From: Labilithrix sp.
GTDB lineage: Bacteria > Myxococcota_A > Polyangia > Polyangiales > Polyangiaceae
Direction: 5' to 3'
DNA length: 64,000 nt
Assembly: GCA_019637195.1 (NCBI GenBank)
Contig: JAHBWA010000038.1
Coordinates: forward strand, 1 to 64,000
The position numbers and the translations under genes were made by a program. Under the pieces are notes generated by a model. That model did no database searches. It saw nothing but the letters and a program-made list of their open reading frames with translations, and was not told where the DNA came from. This document shows positions 1 through 8,851 of this stretch, piece after piece (positions within the stretch are counted from its first letter, which is position 1; each line of letters opens with the position of its first letter).

Positions 1-496
1 CCGCGTGACCAGGCTCGCCGGCCGCGGTCGCCGCCGGAGGCGGCGGCGTCGGCTCCTGCGCATACGCAGGCTTGATGAAGCTGAGCGCGCCGTGCGTCTC
101 CGGCTTGGCGTGCTCGCCGTGCTCCGCCCCGCCGTGCTCGCCCATCCACGGGAAGAGCTGGTTCATCGAGACCAGGACCGGGAGGAAGAGCGGCACGAGC
201 GCGACGACGCCCAGCGCGAAGAACTCGGCGGTGCGCCGCACCGTCACGCTCCACCCCGCCGACGTGAGGTGCTGGATGAGCACGAAGAAGATCGCGCCGA
301 GCGCGATCGTCAGCACGGTGATGAACGCGAACATCCACGAGAACGCGAACCGCCGCGGGTCGACGGTGTAGCCGACGCCCGCGCCGACGAGGCCGAGCGC
401 GCCGATGCCGGCGAACACCTTCCAGGCGCCCGCCCACGACGAACCGGCGAGCTGCCAGTTCTTCTCCGAGTCCTTCTTCGCCTTCGCAGCGCTCAC
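1..496 (-). CDS. actF: Alternative complex III subunit ActF (partial, 3' end outside window)
   Basis: Quinol:cytochrome c oxidoreductase membrane subunit of alternative complex III. The first 165 codons are visible and the rest lies beyond the left edge. The start is a GTG at 496 that overlaps the actE stop (GTGA), so the two are translationally coupled. Hydrophobic segments are visible at about residues 24-43, 50-72 and 87-108, and the block containing QHLTSAGWSVTVRR (about 75-88) is typical of the N-terminus of ActF. The segment after helix 3 is rich in His, Glu and Pro. In this family ActF is an NrfD-like quinone-binding membrane protein paralogous to ActC. The identification rests on operon position as much as on sequence, because most of the protein is not visible. 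Confidence 0.8.
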   Translation of the reverse strand, partial: MSAAKAKKDSEKNWQLAGSSWAGAWKVFAGIGALGLVGAGVGYTVDPRRFAFSWMFAFITVLTIALGAIFFVLIQHLTSAGWSVTVRRTAEFFALGVVALVPLFLPVLVSMNQLFPWMGEHGGAEHGEHAKPETHGALSFIKPAYAQEPTPPPPAATAAGEPGHA

Positions 497-1293
497 GGGT
501 TCTTCTCCTGGTGCGCAGAGTCTGCCGCCGCATCGGGCGTCGCGGCGCCCTCGGGCGCGGCCGCGGCGCCTTCGGGGGTCGGGGCCGGCGCGGTCGCGGC
601 GCCTTCGGGCGTCGCCACGGGCGCAGGCGCGGTCGGGCCGCCGGGCGCCGGGAGGCTCGTGCCGCCGGGAGCGGCGGTGGGAGCCAGCGGAGCTGGCGGC
701 GCGAGCTTCGGCTGGGCCACCTGCAGCGCGCGGACGTAGGCGACGATCGCCCAGCGATCGTCGACCGGGATCTGCATCGCGTACGGCGGCATGTTGCTCT
801 TGCCGTTCGTGATCGTGGCGAAGAGCTGCCCGTCCGGCATGTGACGGACGCGGTCCTGGTGGAACGTCGGCGGGACGAAGGCCGCGGCGCCGGAGGCGAC
901 CGCGCGCTGCTTCACGAGGCCCTCGCCGCTGCCCGTGCCGTCGTGGCACGGCGTGCAGAAGATGTCGTAGCGGGCCCTGCCGCGGGTGGCCATCGCCTGC
1001 ATCCCGCCGCTGCGCTCGACGACGACCTTGGGGATCTCGAGGACGTAGCCCGACTCGTCGTCGAGGCGGCCCTGCGCGATCTGCGGGTCGACTTCCTGAT
1101 CGTGGGCGACGACGCCCTCGACGAGCGGACGCATCGTGCGGTGGTCGGCGAAGAAAGCCGACTCCTCCTGCACGTCGTACCGCGGCTGGTCGTACATGTT
1201 CCGGATGCCGAAGATCGGCGTCTCGCGCGAGGTCTGCCCGCGGCAGGCCGCGAGCGCGCCGAGCGCCAGAGCGCCAAGAAGAAGCCGCTTCAT
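493..1293 (-). CDS. actE: Alternative complex III subunit ActE, monoheme cytochrome c lipoprotein
   Basis: A 266-residue periplasmic c-type cytochrome of alternative complex III. The N-terminus is a lipoprotein signal with lipobox LAAC (Cys17). One heme motif, CTPCH, is at residues 113-117, followed by GTGSGEG. Likely distal Met ligands are M168 or M173 in the NMPPYAM segment. The last 65 or so residues are an Ala/Pro/Gly-rich low-complexity tail, probably a flexible tether. The start ATG overlaps the actD stop (TGATG), and its own stop overlaps the actF start. By family knowledge it carries electrons out of the complex toward a terminal oxidase or soluble cytochrome. Confidence 0.92.
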   Translation of the reverse strand: MKRLLLGALALGALAACRGQTSRETPIFGIRNMYDQPRYDVQEESAFFADHRTMRPLVEGVVAHDQEVDPQIAQGRLDDESGYVLEIPKVVVERSGGMQAMATRGRARYDIFCTPCHDGTGSGEGLVKQRAVASGAAAFVPPTFHQDRVRHMPDGQLFATITNGKSNMPPYAMQIPVDDRWAIVAYVRALQVAQPKLAPPAPLAPTAAPGGTSLPAPGGPTAPAPVATPEGAATAPAPTPEGAAAAPEGAATPDAAADSAHQEKNP

Positions 1294-1907
1294 CAGTGTC
1301 CTCCCGACGGTTCGGGCTCGAAGTCGGCGCCGCCCTCGTCGTCGTCATAAACGAGCTCGACGTGAGAGGCGTGGCACGACTCGAGAAGCTTCTTGGTGCG
1401 CTCGATGTCCCACTTGGGGTCGTTCGACTCGACCGACAGGAAGAACTTGTCGTCCGAGAAGCCCTTGAAGCGCTCCGAGTTGAAGATGGGGTGGTGGTGC
1501 CGCGGGAGCCGGTTCAGGTGGAACATCCCGAACACGGTCGCGAACGCCGAGAGCAAGATCGTGAGCTCGAACATGATCGGCACCTGCGAGGGCAGGCTGT
1601 ACGGAGGCTTGCCTCCGATGACGAGCGGGTAGTCGACCCCGTTCATCCACCACATCATGAGGAACGCGAGCGTCGTCCCGGTCAGCGCGGCCGGGAAGAC
1701 GATGAGCCCGAGCTTCGAGTCCTTCATGCCCATCGCCGCGTCCATCCCGTGGATAGGGAACGGCGAGTGCGTGTCGAACTGCGTGTAGCCCGCGTCGCGG
1801 AACTTCTCCGCGGCGTGGAGGACCTCGGCGGGGGTGTTGAACTCCGCGAGGAGGAGCGCCGGCGACTCGTCGCCTTCGACGCGCGTTTCTTTGGTCTCGG
1901 TCGCCAT
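1293..1907 (-). CDS. actD: Alternative complex III subunit ActD (DUF3341 membrane protein)
   Basis: A 204-residue protein with the DUF3341 layout. The N-terminal soluble domain contains AEFNTPAEVLHAAEKFRDAG and the HSPFPIHGMDAAMG segment. Two transmembrane helices follow at about residues 73-90 and 112-132, and a C-terminal soluble domain contains DDKFFLSVESNDPKWD. ActD is a structural membrane subunit with no cofactor, contacting ActB, ActC and ActF. The start overlaps the actC stop (TAATG) and its stop overlaps the actE start, so it sits in a tightly coupled operon. Confidence 0.9.
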   Translation of the reverse strand: MATETKETRVEGDESPALLLAEFNTPAEVLHAAEKFRDAGYTQFDTHSPFPIHGMDAAMGMKDSKLGLIVFPAALTGTTLAFLMMWWMNGVDYPLVIGGKPPYSLPSQVPIMFELTILLSAFATVFGMFHLNRLPRHHHPIFNSERFKGFSDDKFFLSVESNDPKWDIERTKKLLESCHASHVELVYDDDEGGADFEPEPSGGH

Positions 1908-3343
1908 TATTCGGCCTCCGCCGTGGCCGGCGTGTGCGCGCCTTCGCCGTGCTCGCCCGCGTGTCCTTCCGGCTCGTGGTGCGGGTCGGCCTCGGGCAGG
2001 ACGCCCTTGACCTCCGCGATCGCGATCATCGGGACCCAGCGGATGAAGAGGAGGAACGCGGTGAAGAAGAGCCCGAGCGTTCCGGCGTAGGTGAAGATGT
2101 CGATCAGCGTGGGGCGGAAGTAGCCCCAGGACGACGGGAGGAAGTCACGGTGGAGCGACGTCACGATGATGACGAAGCGCTCGAACCACATGCCGATGTT
2201 GATGAAGATCGACACGACGAACATGACGGGGATGCTCGTGCGGAAGCGCTTGAACCAGAAGAGCTGGGGCGAGATGACGTTGCAGGAGATCATCGTCCAG
2301 TACGCCCACGCGTACGGGCCGCCAGCGCGGTTCTTGAAGACGAACCACTCGTAGTCGTTGGCGCCGTACCAGGCGATGAAGAACTCCATCGCGTACGCGT
2401 AACCAACGAGGGATCCGGTCACGAGCATGATCTTGTTCATCAGCTCGAGGTGCTTCATGAGCACGAGGCTCCTCATGCCGTAGACCGCGCGGGTCAGGAG
2501 CATGAGGGTCATGACCATTCCGAAGCCGGAGAAGACGGCGCCCGCGACGAAGTACGGCGGGAAGATCGTCGTGTGCCAGCCCGGCATGAGCGAGGTCGCG
2601 AAGTCGAAGGAGACGACGCTGTGCACGGAGAGGACGAGCGGCGTCGAGATCGCGGCGAGGATGAGGTACGCGCGCTCGTAGTTCTGCCAGTGGCGGTTCG
2701 CGCCGCGCCAGCCGAGGGCGAGCGCGCCGTAGACGATGCGCCGGTACTTGTTCTTCGCGCGGTCGCGGAGCGTCGCGAAGTCGGGCACGAGGCCGACGAA
2801 CCAGAAGAGGAGCGAGACGGTGAAGTACGTGCTGACCGCGAAGACGTCCCAGATGAGCGGGCTCTTGAAGTTCGGCCAGATCGCCATCTCGTTCGGCAGC
2901 GGCAGCATGTAGTACGCGTACCAAGCGCGGCCGACGTGGATGCCGGGGAAGATGAGCGCGCAGATGACGGCGAAGATCGTCATCGCCTCGGCGAACCGGT
3001 TGATCGCCGTGCGCCACTTCTGGCGGAACAGGAAGAGGACCGCGCTGATGAGCGTCCCGGCGTGGCCGATGCCGATCCACCAGACGAAGTTCGTGATGTC
3101 CCAGGCCCAGTAGACGGGGGCGTTGTTGCCCCAGACGCCCACGCCGGTCCAGAAGAGGTAGCCGATCGAGGCCCCCATCACGCCGGTGAAGGTCAGCGCG
3201 AGGAGGAAGCCGATCCACCAGCCGCGCGGGGCCTTGTTCTCGGTGACGCGGCAGACCGTCTCGCTGATCGACTTGAAGGTGACGCCTTCACCGACCAGCG
3301 GCGTCTCGCCGAGCTCTTTGATGGGGAGGTTGGCTGAAGACAT
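1907..3343 (-). CDS. actC: Alternative complex III subunit ActC, NrfD-like quinol-binding membrane protein
   Basis: A 478-residue polytopic protein of the NrfD/PsrC family with roughly ten hydrophobic helices. Recognisable segments include GWWIGFLLAL near residue 40, WWIGIGHAGTLISAVLFLFRQ, FPGIHVGRAWYAYY and VSFDFATSLMPGWHTTIFPPYFVAGA. In this family it carries a quinol site facing the periplasm and anchors the iron-sulfur subunit ActB. It starts 3 bp after the actB stop and overlaps the actD start. The C-terminal tail is rich in Glu and His and has no helix. Confidence 0.95.
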   Translation of the reverse strand: MSSANLPIKELGETPLVGEGVTFKSISETVCRVTENKAPRGWWIGFLLALTFTGVMGASIGYLFWTGVGVWGNNAPVYWAWDITNFVWWIGIGHAGTLISAVLFLFRQKWRTAINRFAEAMTIFAVICALIFPGIHVGRAWYAYYMLPLPNEMAIWPNFKSPLIWDVFAVSTYFTVSLLFWFVGLVPDFATLRDRAKNKYRRIVYGALALGWRGANRHWQNYERAYLILAAISTPLVLSVHSVVSFDFATSLMPGWHTTIFPPYFVAGAVFSGFGMVMTLMLLTRAVYGMRSLVLMKHLELMNKIMLVTGSLVGYAYAMEFFIAWYGANDYEWFVFKNRAGGPYAWAYWTMISCNVISPQLFWFKRFRTSIPVMFVVSIFINIGMWFERFVIIVTSLHRDFLPSSWGYFRPTLIDIFTYAGTLGLFFTAFLLFIRWVPMIAIAEVKGVLPEADPHHEPEGHAGEHGEGAHTPATAEAE

Positions 3344-3346
3344 CGC

Positions 3347-6300
3347 TCAGGCTCCCATGGCCGGGTTGGGGTTCCGGATCTTGCCGAGGTACGTCGTCCG
3401 CGGCCTGGTTCCGAGCTCCGCGAGGAGCCGGTAGTTGCGGTCGACGGCGCGCGCCTTGGCGACCTTGCTGTTCGGGTCGTCGAGGTCGCCGAACGTGATG
3501 CACTCGGAGGCGCAGACCTGCTGGCAGGCGACGACGACGTCGCCGTCCTTGATCGGCTTGCCGGTGCGCTTGCTCTTGATCTTCGCTTCCTGGATGCGCT
3601 GCACGCAGTACGTGCACTTCTCCATCACGCCGCGCATGCGGACCGTGACGTTGGGGTTGTTGCGCATCTTCTCCGTCTCGGGGACGTCGTCGTAGAAGCC
3701 GCCGCTCGTGTGGTAGTTGAGGAAGTTGAAGCGACGGACCTTGTACGGGCAGTTGTTCGCGCAGTAGCGCGTCCCGATGCACCGGTTGTAGGCCATGTCG
3801 TTCAGACCCTCGGGCGAGTGCTCGGTCGCGTTGACCGGGCAGACGTTCTCGCACGGGGCTTCCTCGCACTGCACGCAGGCGACGGGCTGGAAGACGATCT
3901 GCGGGTCGTTCTCGTCGAGGCCGACGAAGTAGCGGTCGACGCGGAGCCAGTACATCTCGCGGCCACGCCAGACCTGCTCCTTGCCTACCGCCGGGACGTT
4001 GTTCTCGATCTGGCAGGCGATGACGCAGGCGTTGCAGCCGGTGCAGCTCGTCAGGTCGATCGCCATGCCCCAGCGATGGCGGTTCTTGAAGCCGATCTTC
4101 TCGTCCTCGTCCTTCCAGTTGCCCCACAGCGGCGGCGTGTGCGGATCGGGCGAGCCCATCTCGCGCACCGGGATCTCCGCGCCGTGCTGGTCGCGGTCCT
4201 TGCGCTCCTTGTCCGGGAACTGCGGGAAGACCGGGTTCTTCCGGTACTGGTCGAGCGTCGCGTCGATGGCGACGGGACGACCTTCCATCGTGTCGTGCTC
4301 CTGGGTCTGGGAGATCTTGTACTTGTGGGTACCGACCTCGAACGGATCGTCGGGGCGGACCTGACCGGCGAACGGGCTCTCGCCCGCGGCCATGCCGACC
4401 CGGCGCAGGTTCGGCCTGAGCGCGTCGATCTCGCCGGCGTCGAGCGCGCGGAGCTTCACGTTCGAGGCGAAGCTCATCGCGTCGGAGGAGCGGATCGGGT
4501 TGACGTCGAAGCCGTGCTTGTCGCCGTAGCGACCGGCCTTCTGCCGTCCCCAGCCGAGGTGCAGGGCGATCGAGTTGTCGGCCTGGCCCGGGGTCACCCA
4601 GACCGGGATGTCGATCTGCCCAGCCCCCTCACGGGTGAGGCGGACGACGTGCCCGCTCTCGACGTTGAGCGCCTTCGCCGTGCCCACCGAGATGAACGCG
4701 ACGTTGTCCCAGGTCACCTTGGTGACGGGATCGGGCAGCTCGAGGAGGAGCGGGTTGTTCGCGTAGCGCCCGTCGTAGAGCTTCGGGCACGGCGCGAACG
4801 TGATCTCGAGGTTCTGCGGCGAGAGCGCCGCGCCGGGCTTCGCCTGGGCGAGCGCCGCGGCCACCTCGGTCTGGCGCGCGTCGAGCGGGCCGAACGGCCG
4901 CGCCGCCGGACCGAGCACGCCGCTCTTGAGCGCCTCGTTCCACGCGCGCGTCATGCTCGCGGGCACCGAGATCGAGCCCCTCACCGTCTGCTGCACCAGG
5001 GCGAAGCCCTTCGGGGCCGTGTCGCCGGTGATGCGGGCGAGGACCTCGATGTCGCTCCGGCCGTCGAACAGCGGCGCGATGAGCGGCTGCTGGATCGACA
5101 CCGTGCCGTCGACGGCGCGGTGGTCGCCCCAGGACTCCAGCGCGTGGGCGCGCGGGACGTACCAGGCGCAGAGGTCGGCCGTCTCGTTGACGTGGCTCGA
5201 GAGGTGGACCGTCTGGCCGACCGCGCGGATGCGCTCGACCATCTTGAGGTCCGCGGGCGCGTCGTAGGCCGGGTTGCCGCCGAGGATGACGAGCGTGCCG
5301 ACCGCGTTCTTCTCGATGTCCGCGGCGAGCTGCTTGAGGCTCGACGTCGGGTCGGCCTCGAGCGGGTCGGCGACCGGGAAGTACTGCACCGTGTGGCCGA
5401 CGTTGCCGAGCGCCGCGTTGAGCGCGTGGACGAGGGCGTGGACGTGCGCCGGCTGCCGCGAGCCGACGACGATGACGCCGCGGGCGCGCGCGCCGGCGAG
5501 CTCCTCGGCGACGACCTTGAGCCACTTCTCGGGGATGCCGGCGCCGTCGGCCTTCGCGGCCGCCGCGGCGACGCCGCCGAGGTCGATCTTGTGCGAGGCC
5601 GCGAGCTCCTTCGCCAGCGCGAGCACGTAGCGCTCGACGTCCTGCGCCGCGAGGCGGAGGCGGTGGTCGGCGTTCATGCCCGTCGTCGTGAACGCCGGCT
5701 CGACCACGTAGAGCCGGCTCATGTCGTCCTTGGCGCTCGTGAGCTTGCGGCTCTTCGCGAACGCGTGGCTCGCGCGCGTGGTGCCCGTCTCGGTGCCGAG
5801 GAAGTCGGAGTCGAGCGCGAGGATGACCTTCGCCTGGTCGTAGCTGGGCACGACGTTGACGAGCTGACCGAACGCGATCCGCGCGCCCTCGCGCGCGTTG
5901 CTGTCGTGCGCGGCCTCCCAGAAGTGGACCTGCGCCTTCGGGAGCTTCGCGAGCAGCGCGTCGCGGAGCCGGAGGAACGTGGGCGACGTCGTGGGCTCGG
6001 CGAGGATGCGGAGGCGAGCCCCGCTGTCCGCCTGCGAAGCGCGGACGATGTCGGCGAACGCCTGGTCGAAGTCGGCCCACGTCGCGGGCGTGTGGGCGCC
6101 GAAGCCGCCCTGCGCCTGACGCGCGCCCTTCATCGGGGTCGTGCCGCGATCGGGATCGTACATGTCGTAGATCGCCGCTTGCGTCCACGCGTCCGTGCCG
6201 CCGCGGCTCGAGGGGTGCGCGGGGTTGCCCTCGATCTTCGTCGGGCGGCCCTCGTGGCTCTCGACCAGCACGCCGACGGCGTCACCGCGCTGCGGGATGA

Positions 6301-6676
6301 CCGACGCGTAGTACGAGGTCGTCCCGGGCAGCACGTGCTCGGGCGCCTTCGAGTACGGCATGATCTTCTCGACCGGACGGCGCGCGCACCCTTCGGCGAA
6401 GAGCGCGGCGGAGGCGCCGGCGAAGAACATGAACCCGCGGCGGCCGACGGAGGCGTCGGCGACTTGCTTCGGCGCGTCCTTGCTACGGCGGAGCGTGACG
6501 AGGTCGGTCTTGGCCGCGGCCGAGGTCGCTGCGCGCGCCTCGTCGAGACCGAGCGCGAACTCGCTCTCGGCGCGCTTCTGCGCGCCCGCGGGGTTCTGCT
6601 TGTCCTCCAGGCTCTTCCAGAAGACCTTGGCGCCGTCCTCCGGCGCCTCGAACGAATACGGTTCGCGGCGGCTCAT
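3347..6676 (-). CDS. actB: Alternative complex III subunit ActB, molybdopterin-oxidoreductase-like/iron-sulfur fusion
   Basis: A 1109-residue peripheral subunit. The N-terminus has the FWKSLEDK element seen in TAT-variant-translocated molybdopterin oxidoreductases, and an RRGFMFF twin-arginine segment at residues 79-85 before a hydrophobic stretch ending in AEGCARRP. The middle is a molybdopterin-oxidoreductase-like fold, which is not expected to bind molybdenum in ActB. The C-terminal 300 residues are a ferredoxin-like module with four Cys clusters: CTGCNACVIAC, CVQCEEAPCENVC, CIGTRYCANNC and CTYC with CQQVCASEC. This matches the three 4Fe-4S plus one 3Fe-4S set of the family. The ATG at 6676 was chosen because it overlaps the actA stop (ATGA). 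Upstream sequence in the same frame is actA read out of frame. Confidence 0.95.
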   Translation of the reverse strand: MSRREPYSFEAPEDGAKVFWKSLEDKQNPAGAQKRAESEFALGLDEARAATSAAAKTDLVTLRRSKDAPKQVADASVGRRGFMFFAGASAALFAEGCARRPVEKIMPYSKAPEHVLPGTTSYYASVIPQRGDAVGVLVESHEGRPTKIEGNPAHPSSRGGTDAWTQAAIYDMYDPDRGTTPMKGARQAQGGFGAHTPATWADFDQAFADIVRASQADSGARLRILAEPTTSPTFLRLRDALLAKLPKAQVHFWEAAHDSNAREGARIAFGQLVNVVPSYDQAKVILALDSDFLGTETGTTRASHAFAKSRKLTSAKDDMSRLYVVEPAFTTTGMNADHRLRLAAQDVERYVLALAKELAASHKIDLGGVAAAAAKADGAGIPEKWLKVVAEELAGARARGVIVVGSRQPAHVHALVHALNAALGNVGHTVQYFPVADPLEADPTSSLKQLAADIEKNAVGTLVILGGNPAYDAPADLKMVERIRAVGQTVHLSSHVNETADLCAWYVPRAHALESWGDHRAVDGTVSIQQPLIAPLFDGRSDIEVLARITGDTAPKGFALVQQTVRGSISVPASMTRAWNEALKSGVLGPAARPFGPLDARQTEVAAALAQAKPGAALSPQNLEITFAPCPKLYDGRYANNPLLLELPDPVTKVTWDNVAFISVGTAKALNVESGHVVRLTREGAGQIDIPVWVTPGQADNSIALHLGWGRQKAGRYGDKHGFDVNPIRSSDAMSFASNVKLRALDAGEIDALRPNLRRVGMAAGESPFAGQVRPDDPFEVGTHKYKISQTQEHDTMEGRPVAIDATLDQYRKNPVFPQFPDKERKDRDQHGAEIPVREMGSPDPHTPPLWGNWKDEDEKIGFKNRHRWGMAIDLTSCTGCNACVIACQIENNVPAVGKEQVWRGREMYWLRVDRYFVGLDENDPQIVFQPVACVQCEEAPCENVCPVNATEHSPEGLNDMAYNRCIGTRYCANNCPYKVRRFNFLNYHTSGGFYDDVPETEKMRNNPNVTVRMRGVMEKCTYCVQRIQEAKIKSKRTGKPIKDGDVVVACQQVCASECITFGDLDDPNSKVAKARAVDRNYRLLAELGTRPRTTYLGKIRNPNPAMGA

Positions 6677-7302
6677 CGGTGACACCCCGAGCAGTGCTGC
6701 GGCGGATGAACGTCGGGTGCTGCCCACCCAGCGGCGGCCATCTCCGGCTTCCATTCCATGTTGGTGACTTGATCCTTCGGACGAAGATTCGGCTTCGGAT
6801 CGCGATGGCAGTCGAGGCACCATCCCATTCCGAGCGGCGTTTCGGCGCGCACGACGTCCATCTGGTCGACGCGCCCGTGGCAGGTCACGCAGCCGACGCC
6901 CGCGGAGACGTGGGCGCTGTGATCGAAGAAGGCGTGATCCGGCAGCTTGTGGATCTGCACCCACTCGATCGGCTTGCCGGATTCCCAGCTCGACCGGACG
7001 GGCGCGAGGCGCGCGCTGTCGGTCTTCACCATTGAGTGACAACCCATGCAGACTTGCGTGGGCGGGACCATCGCCTTGGCGGCGACCTCCACGTTGGCAT
7101 GGCAGTACCGACAATCCATGCCCATCTGCCCGGCGTGGAGCCGGTGCGAGTAGGGCACGGGCTGCGCGGGGGCGTAGCCGACTTGGAAGTTCTTGGGCGT
7201 GACGTAGTACCAGATGGCGCTGATGAGGAGCGCCGGCACCAACGTGCCCACTCCGCCGAGGATCAGCGGGAGCTTGTTGAGCGACCGGGGAAAGATCTGC
7301 AT
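6673..7302 (-). CDS. actA: Alternative complex III subunit ActA, pentaheme cytochrome c
   Basis: A 209-residue membrane-anchored cytochrome with five CxxCH motifs, at residues 64-68 (CRYCH), 85-89 (CMGCH), 138-142 (CVTCH), 162-166 (CLDCH) and 204-208 (CSGCH). One N-terminal transmembrane anchor spans about 12-33. It moves electrons from the iron-sulfur subunit toward ActE or the oxidase. The ATG at 7302 (MQIFPRSLNK) is preferred; an in-frame GTG at 7353 would add 17 residues that look like non-coding upstream sequence. First gene of the act operon, with promoter-like elements about 180 bp upstream. Confidence 0.95.
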   Translation of the reverse strand: MQIFPRSLNKLPLILGGVGTLVPALLISAIWYYVTPKNFQVGYAPAQPVPYSHRLHAGQMGMDCRYCHANVEVAAKAMVPPTQVCMGCHSMVKTDSARLAPVRSSWESGKPIEWVQIHKLPDHAFFDHSAHVSAGVGCVTCHGRVDQMDVVRAETPLGMGWCLDCHRDPKPNLRPKDQVTNMEWKPEMAAAGWAAPDVHPPQHCSGCHR

Positions 7303-7406
7303 TCGCGCACTCGCGGGTCTCGGCCACGGGCCTTGCGCCGGGTGCCGGAACACTTAGGTTCCGGCGTGATGGCCACCGGCGTTCCGGGCCCCACTAGCTG
7401 TGGTGC

Positions 7407-7423
7407 GTCGACCAAAGGTCGAC
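7407..7423. promoter_or_regulatory. Perfect 7-bp inverted repeat in the act operon leader
   Basis: The sequence reads GTCGACC-AAA-GGTCGAC: two perfect 7-bp arms with a 3-bp centre. It lies between the candidate promoter at 7479-7508 and the actA start, inside the predicted untranslated leader. It could be an operator for a dimeric regulator or an RNA hairpin. Which of these is not decided by sequence. Confidence 0.45.
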
Positions 7424-7439
7424 CTCGGAACAGGGGTTG

Positions 7440-7455
7440 TTGGGGATCTCCCCAA
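7440..7455. promoter_or_regulatory. Second inverted repeat in the act operon leader
   Basis: The sequence reads TTGGGGA-TC-TCCCCAA, with two perfect 7-bp arms. Its centre is about 33 bp from that of the GTCGACC palindrome and about 30 bp downstream of the candidate -10 box of the act promoter. Operator or leader hairpin; the arm sequence is unrelated to the neighbouring palindrome. Confidence 0.45.
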
Positions 7456-7478
7456 GTTACAAAGGGACGGCGGGCGTC

Positions 7479-7508
7479 CTTATAGAGGAGAGGCGTCCAC
7501 GGCTACAA
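7479..7508 (-). promoter_or_regulatory. Candidate sigma70-type promoter of the act operon
   Basis: On the minus strand a -35-like TTGTAG (7508-7503) is followed after 18 bp by a -10-like TATAAG (7484-7479, five of six consensus bases). This is one of the few AT-containing stretches of the 331-bp gap 7303-7633, which otherwise holds only the two palindromes. It predicts a leader of about 170 nt before actA. Read by eye; no transcription data. Confidence 0.5.
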
Positions 7509-7633
7509 GCCCCCGTTTCCACATAAACGCGCGCAAAGTTTTCGGGTCGGCCTCGAGCGCAGCGCTTCGCGTCGAGAGTTGCAACGTGGCTTGCAAAAGC
7601 GAAAGCCCGCGTGCGGCCAGACCGAACGACGGG

Positions 7634-8077
7634 TTAGCGTGATTTCGCTGCGAGCGACTCGGCTTCGTCCTTGTGCGTCGGGCAGTCGCGCGCGAGCACG
7701 GTCAGGGTCGCCCCGCCCTCGCGCGCCGGCGCCCGCACGGTGACCGTCTTCGGCGTCGTGCTGACCTCCTCGCGACTGACGCTCTCGTTCAATCGCGCGC
7801 GAATCGCCACGAGCATGCCGAGGTGGAACTCGAAGCGCGCGTGGGTGACGCTGCCGCGTCCGTCGCGTGACGTCCACTCGAGCACGGTGTCGTCGCCCGT
7901 GCCGAGCGCGGTCTGCCAGCTCCCGTCCGCGCCCGGCTGGAAGCGCCCGCGCACGTCGCGAGGCGCCATCCCGAGGCGGACGTTGGGGATCGTCTCCCGC
8001 TCCTCGCGCGAGCACCCCGCGCCGAGCGCGAGCGTCAGCGCGACGATCAGACCGAGGAGGAGCGTCCGGACGCGCAC
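7634..8077 (-). CDS. Small hypothetical lipoprotein
   Basis: A 147-residue protein from a GTG start. Residues 1-22 are a lipoprotein signal ending in LGAGC. The mature part has the segments NVRLGMAPRDVRGRF, WQTALGTGDDTVLEWTS and ARFEFHLGMLVAIRARL, a pattern of short beta strands also seen in small periplasmic lipoproteins that sense or chaperone. I do not recognise a named family. It lies between the act operon and ctaB, with 330 bp to actA, so a separate transcript is likely. It may belong to respiratory-chain assembly by position only. Confidence 0.75.
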   Translation of the reverse strand: MRVRTLLLGLIVALTLALGAGCSREERETIPNVRLGMAPRDVRGRFQPGADGSWQTALGTGDDTVLEWTSRDGRGSVTHARFEFHLGMLVAIRARLNESVSREEVSTTPKTVTVRAPAREGGATLTVLARDCPTHKDEAESLAAKSR

Positions 8078-8247
8078 GGCCAGGCGTCGTAGGGTCGAGC
8101 GCGCGACCCCGTCAAGCGCGCGCTCACGATCGCCCGCGCGGCGGGGTGCGGCGCCCTCGAGTCGGGCGGCGCCGGGAAACCAGGGCCTTGCGCGCCGCGG
8201 CGCCGCGAGGACGTGCGCATGTCGAGAACCGCGGATATCCTCTCCGG

Positions 8248-8790
8248 ATGGGCTCGGTCGCGAGAGGAATCGCCGGCGCCGCCGCGCTGCTCGTGGTCGC
8301 CTGCGCGGCGATCGCGGGGATCGACGAGCCTGGCGCCGACCGGCCGCCTCCCGGGTCGCGGTCCGGCGACTCCGACGACCCGTCGCGCGGCGACGTCCCG
8401 GGGACGCCGACCGGCGGCTCGTCCGGGAAGCCCGACTCCCCCGATCCCTCGGCGCCCGACGGCGGCGTCGATGCGAGCCCGCCGCCGACGCCCGCGTGCC
8501 CGCCCCCGCAGAAGCCGGACGGCGAGCGCTGCCAGGACGCGGGCGAGTGCTGCAGCGACGCGTGCCGCGAGGACCTCCGGTGCGGGCCTGCCTGCAAGCC
8601 CAACGGGGAGCGATGCGGCTTCGGTTCGACGAGTGAGTGCTGCATCGGCCTCTGGTGCGGGGGAAGCACGCTTACTCAGTGCACCCCGTGCATCCCCAAG
8701 GGCGACCGCGCGGCGACGCGCGTGAGCGTCATCCTGGAGCACTCGTGTTGCTCGCGCTCGGTGAACTTCGGCAGCGGCAGGTGCAACTGA
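8248..8790 (+). CDS. Cysteine-rich lipoprotein
   Basis: A 180-residue secreted lipoprotein. The start ATG is followed by a signal ending VVACA (Cys around residue 18). A Pro/Asp/Ser/Gly-rich linker runs to about residue 85. The C-terminal half carries about 17 cysteines in pairs such as ECCSDAC, RCGPAC, SECCIGLWC and CTPC, reminiscent of the Dickkopf/colipase-like cysteine knots found in many myxobacterial surface proteins. Function unknown; such domains usually form disulfide-rich binding modules. It is flanked by minus-strand genes, so it is transcribed alone. A longer in-frame upstream extension exists but lacks a signal peptide and was rejected. Confidence 0.7.
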   Translation: MGSVARGIAGAAALLVVACAAIAGIDEPGADRPPPGSRSGDSDDPSRGDVPGTPTGGSSGKPDSPDPSAPDGGVDASPPPTPACPPPQKPDGERCQDAGECCSDACREDLRCGPACKPNGERCGFGSTSECCIGLWCGGSTLTQCTPCIPKGDRAATRVSVILEHSCCSRSVNFGSGRCN

Positions 8791-8851
8791 GCGGCGCGCG
8801 CGCCTGGACCGGCGGCGGTCGCTTCTCCCCGCGCCCGACGGAGGCGGCCCC

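Noticed and set aside
3710..6682. 990-codon plus-strand frame opposite actB
   Set aside because: Shadow of actB; composition is Arg/Val/Asp-rich and it covers a well-supported gene.
6677..7327. N-terminal extension of the actB frame to 7327
   Set aside because: It is actA read in another frame; actB starts with ATG 6676, which overlaps the actA stop.
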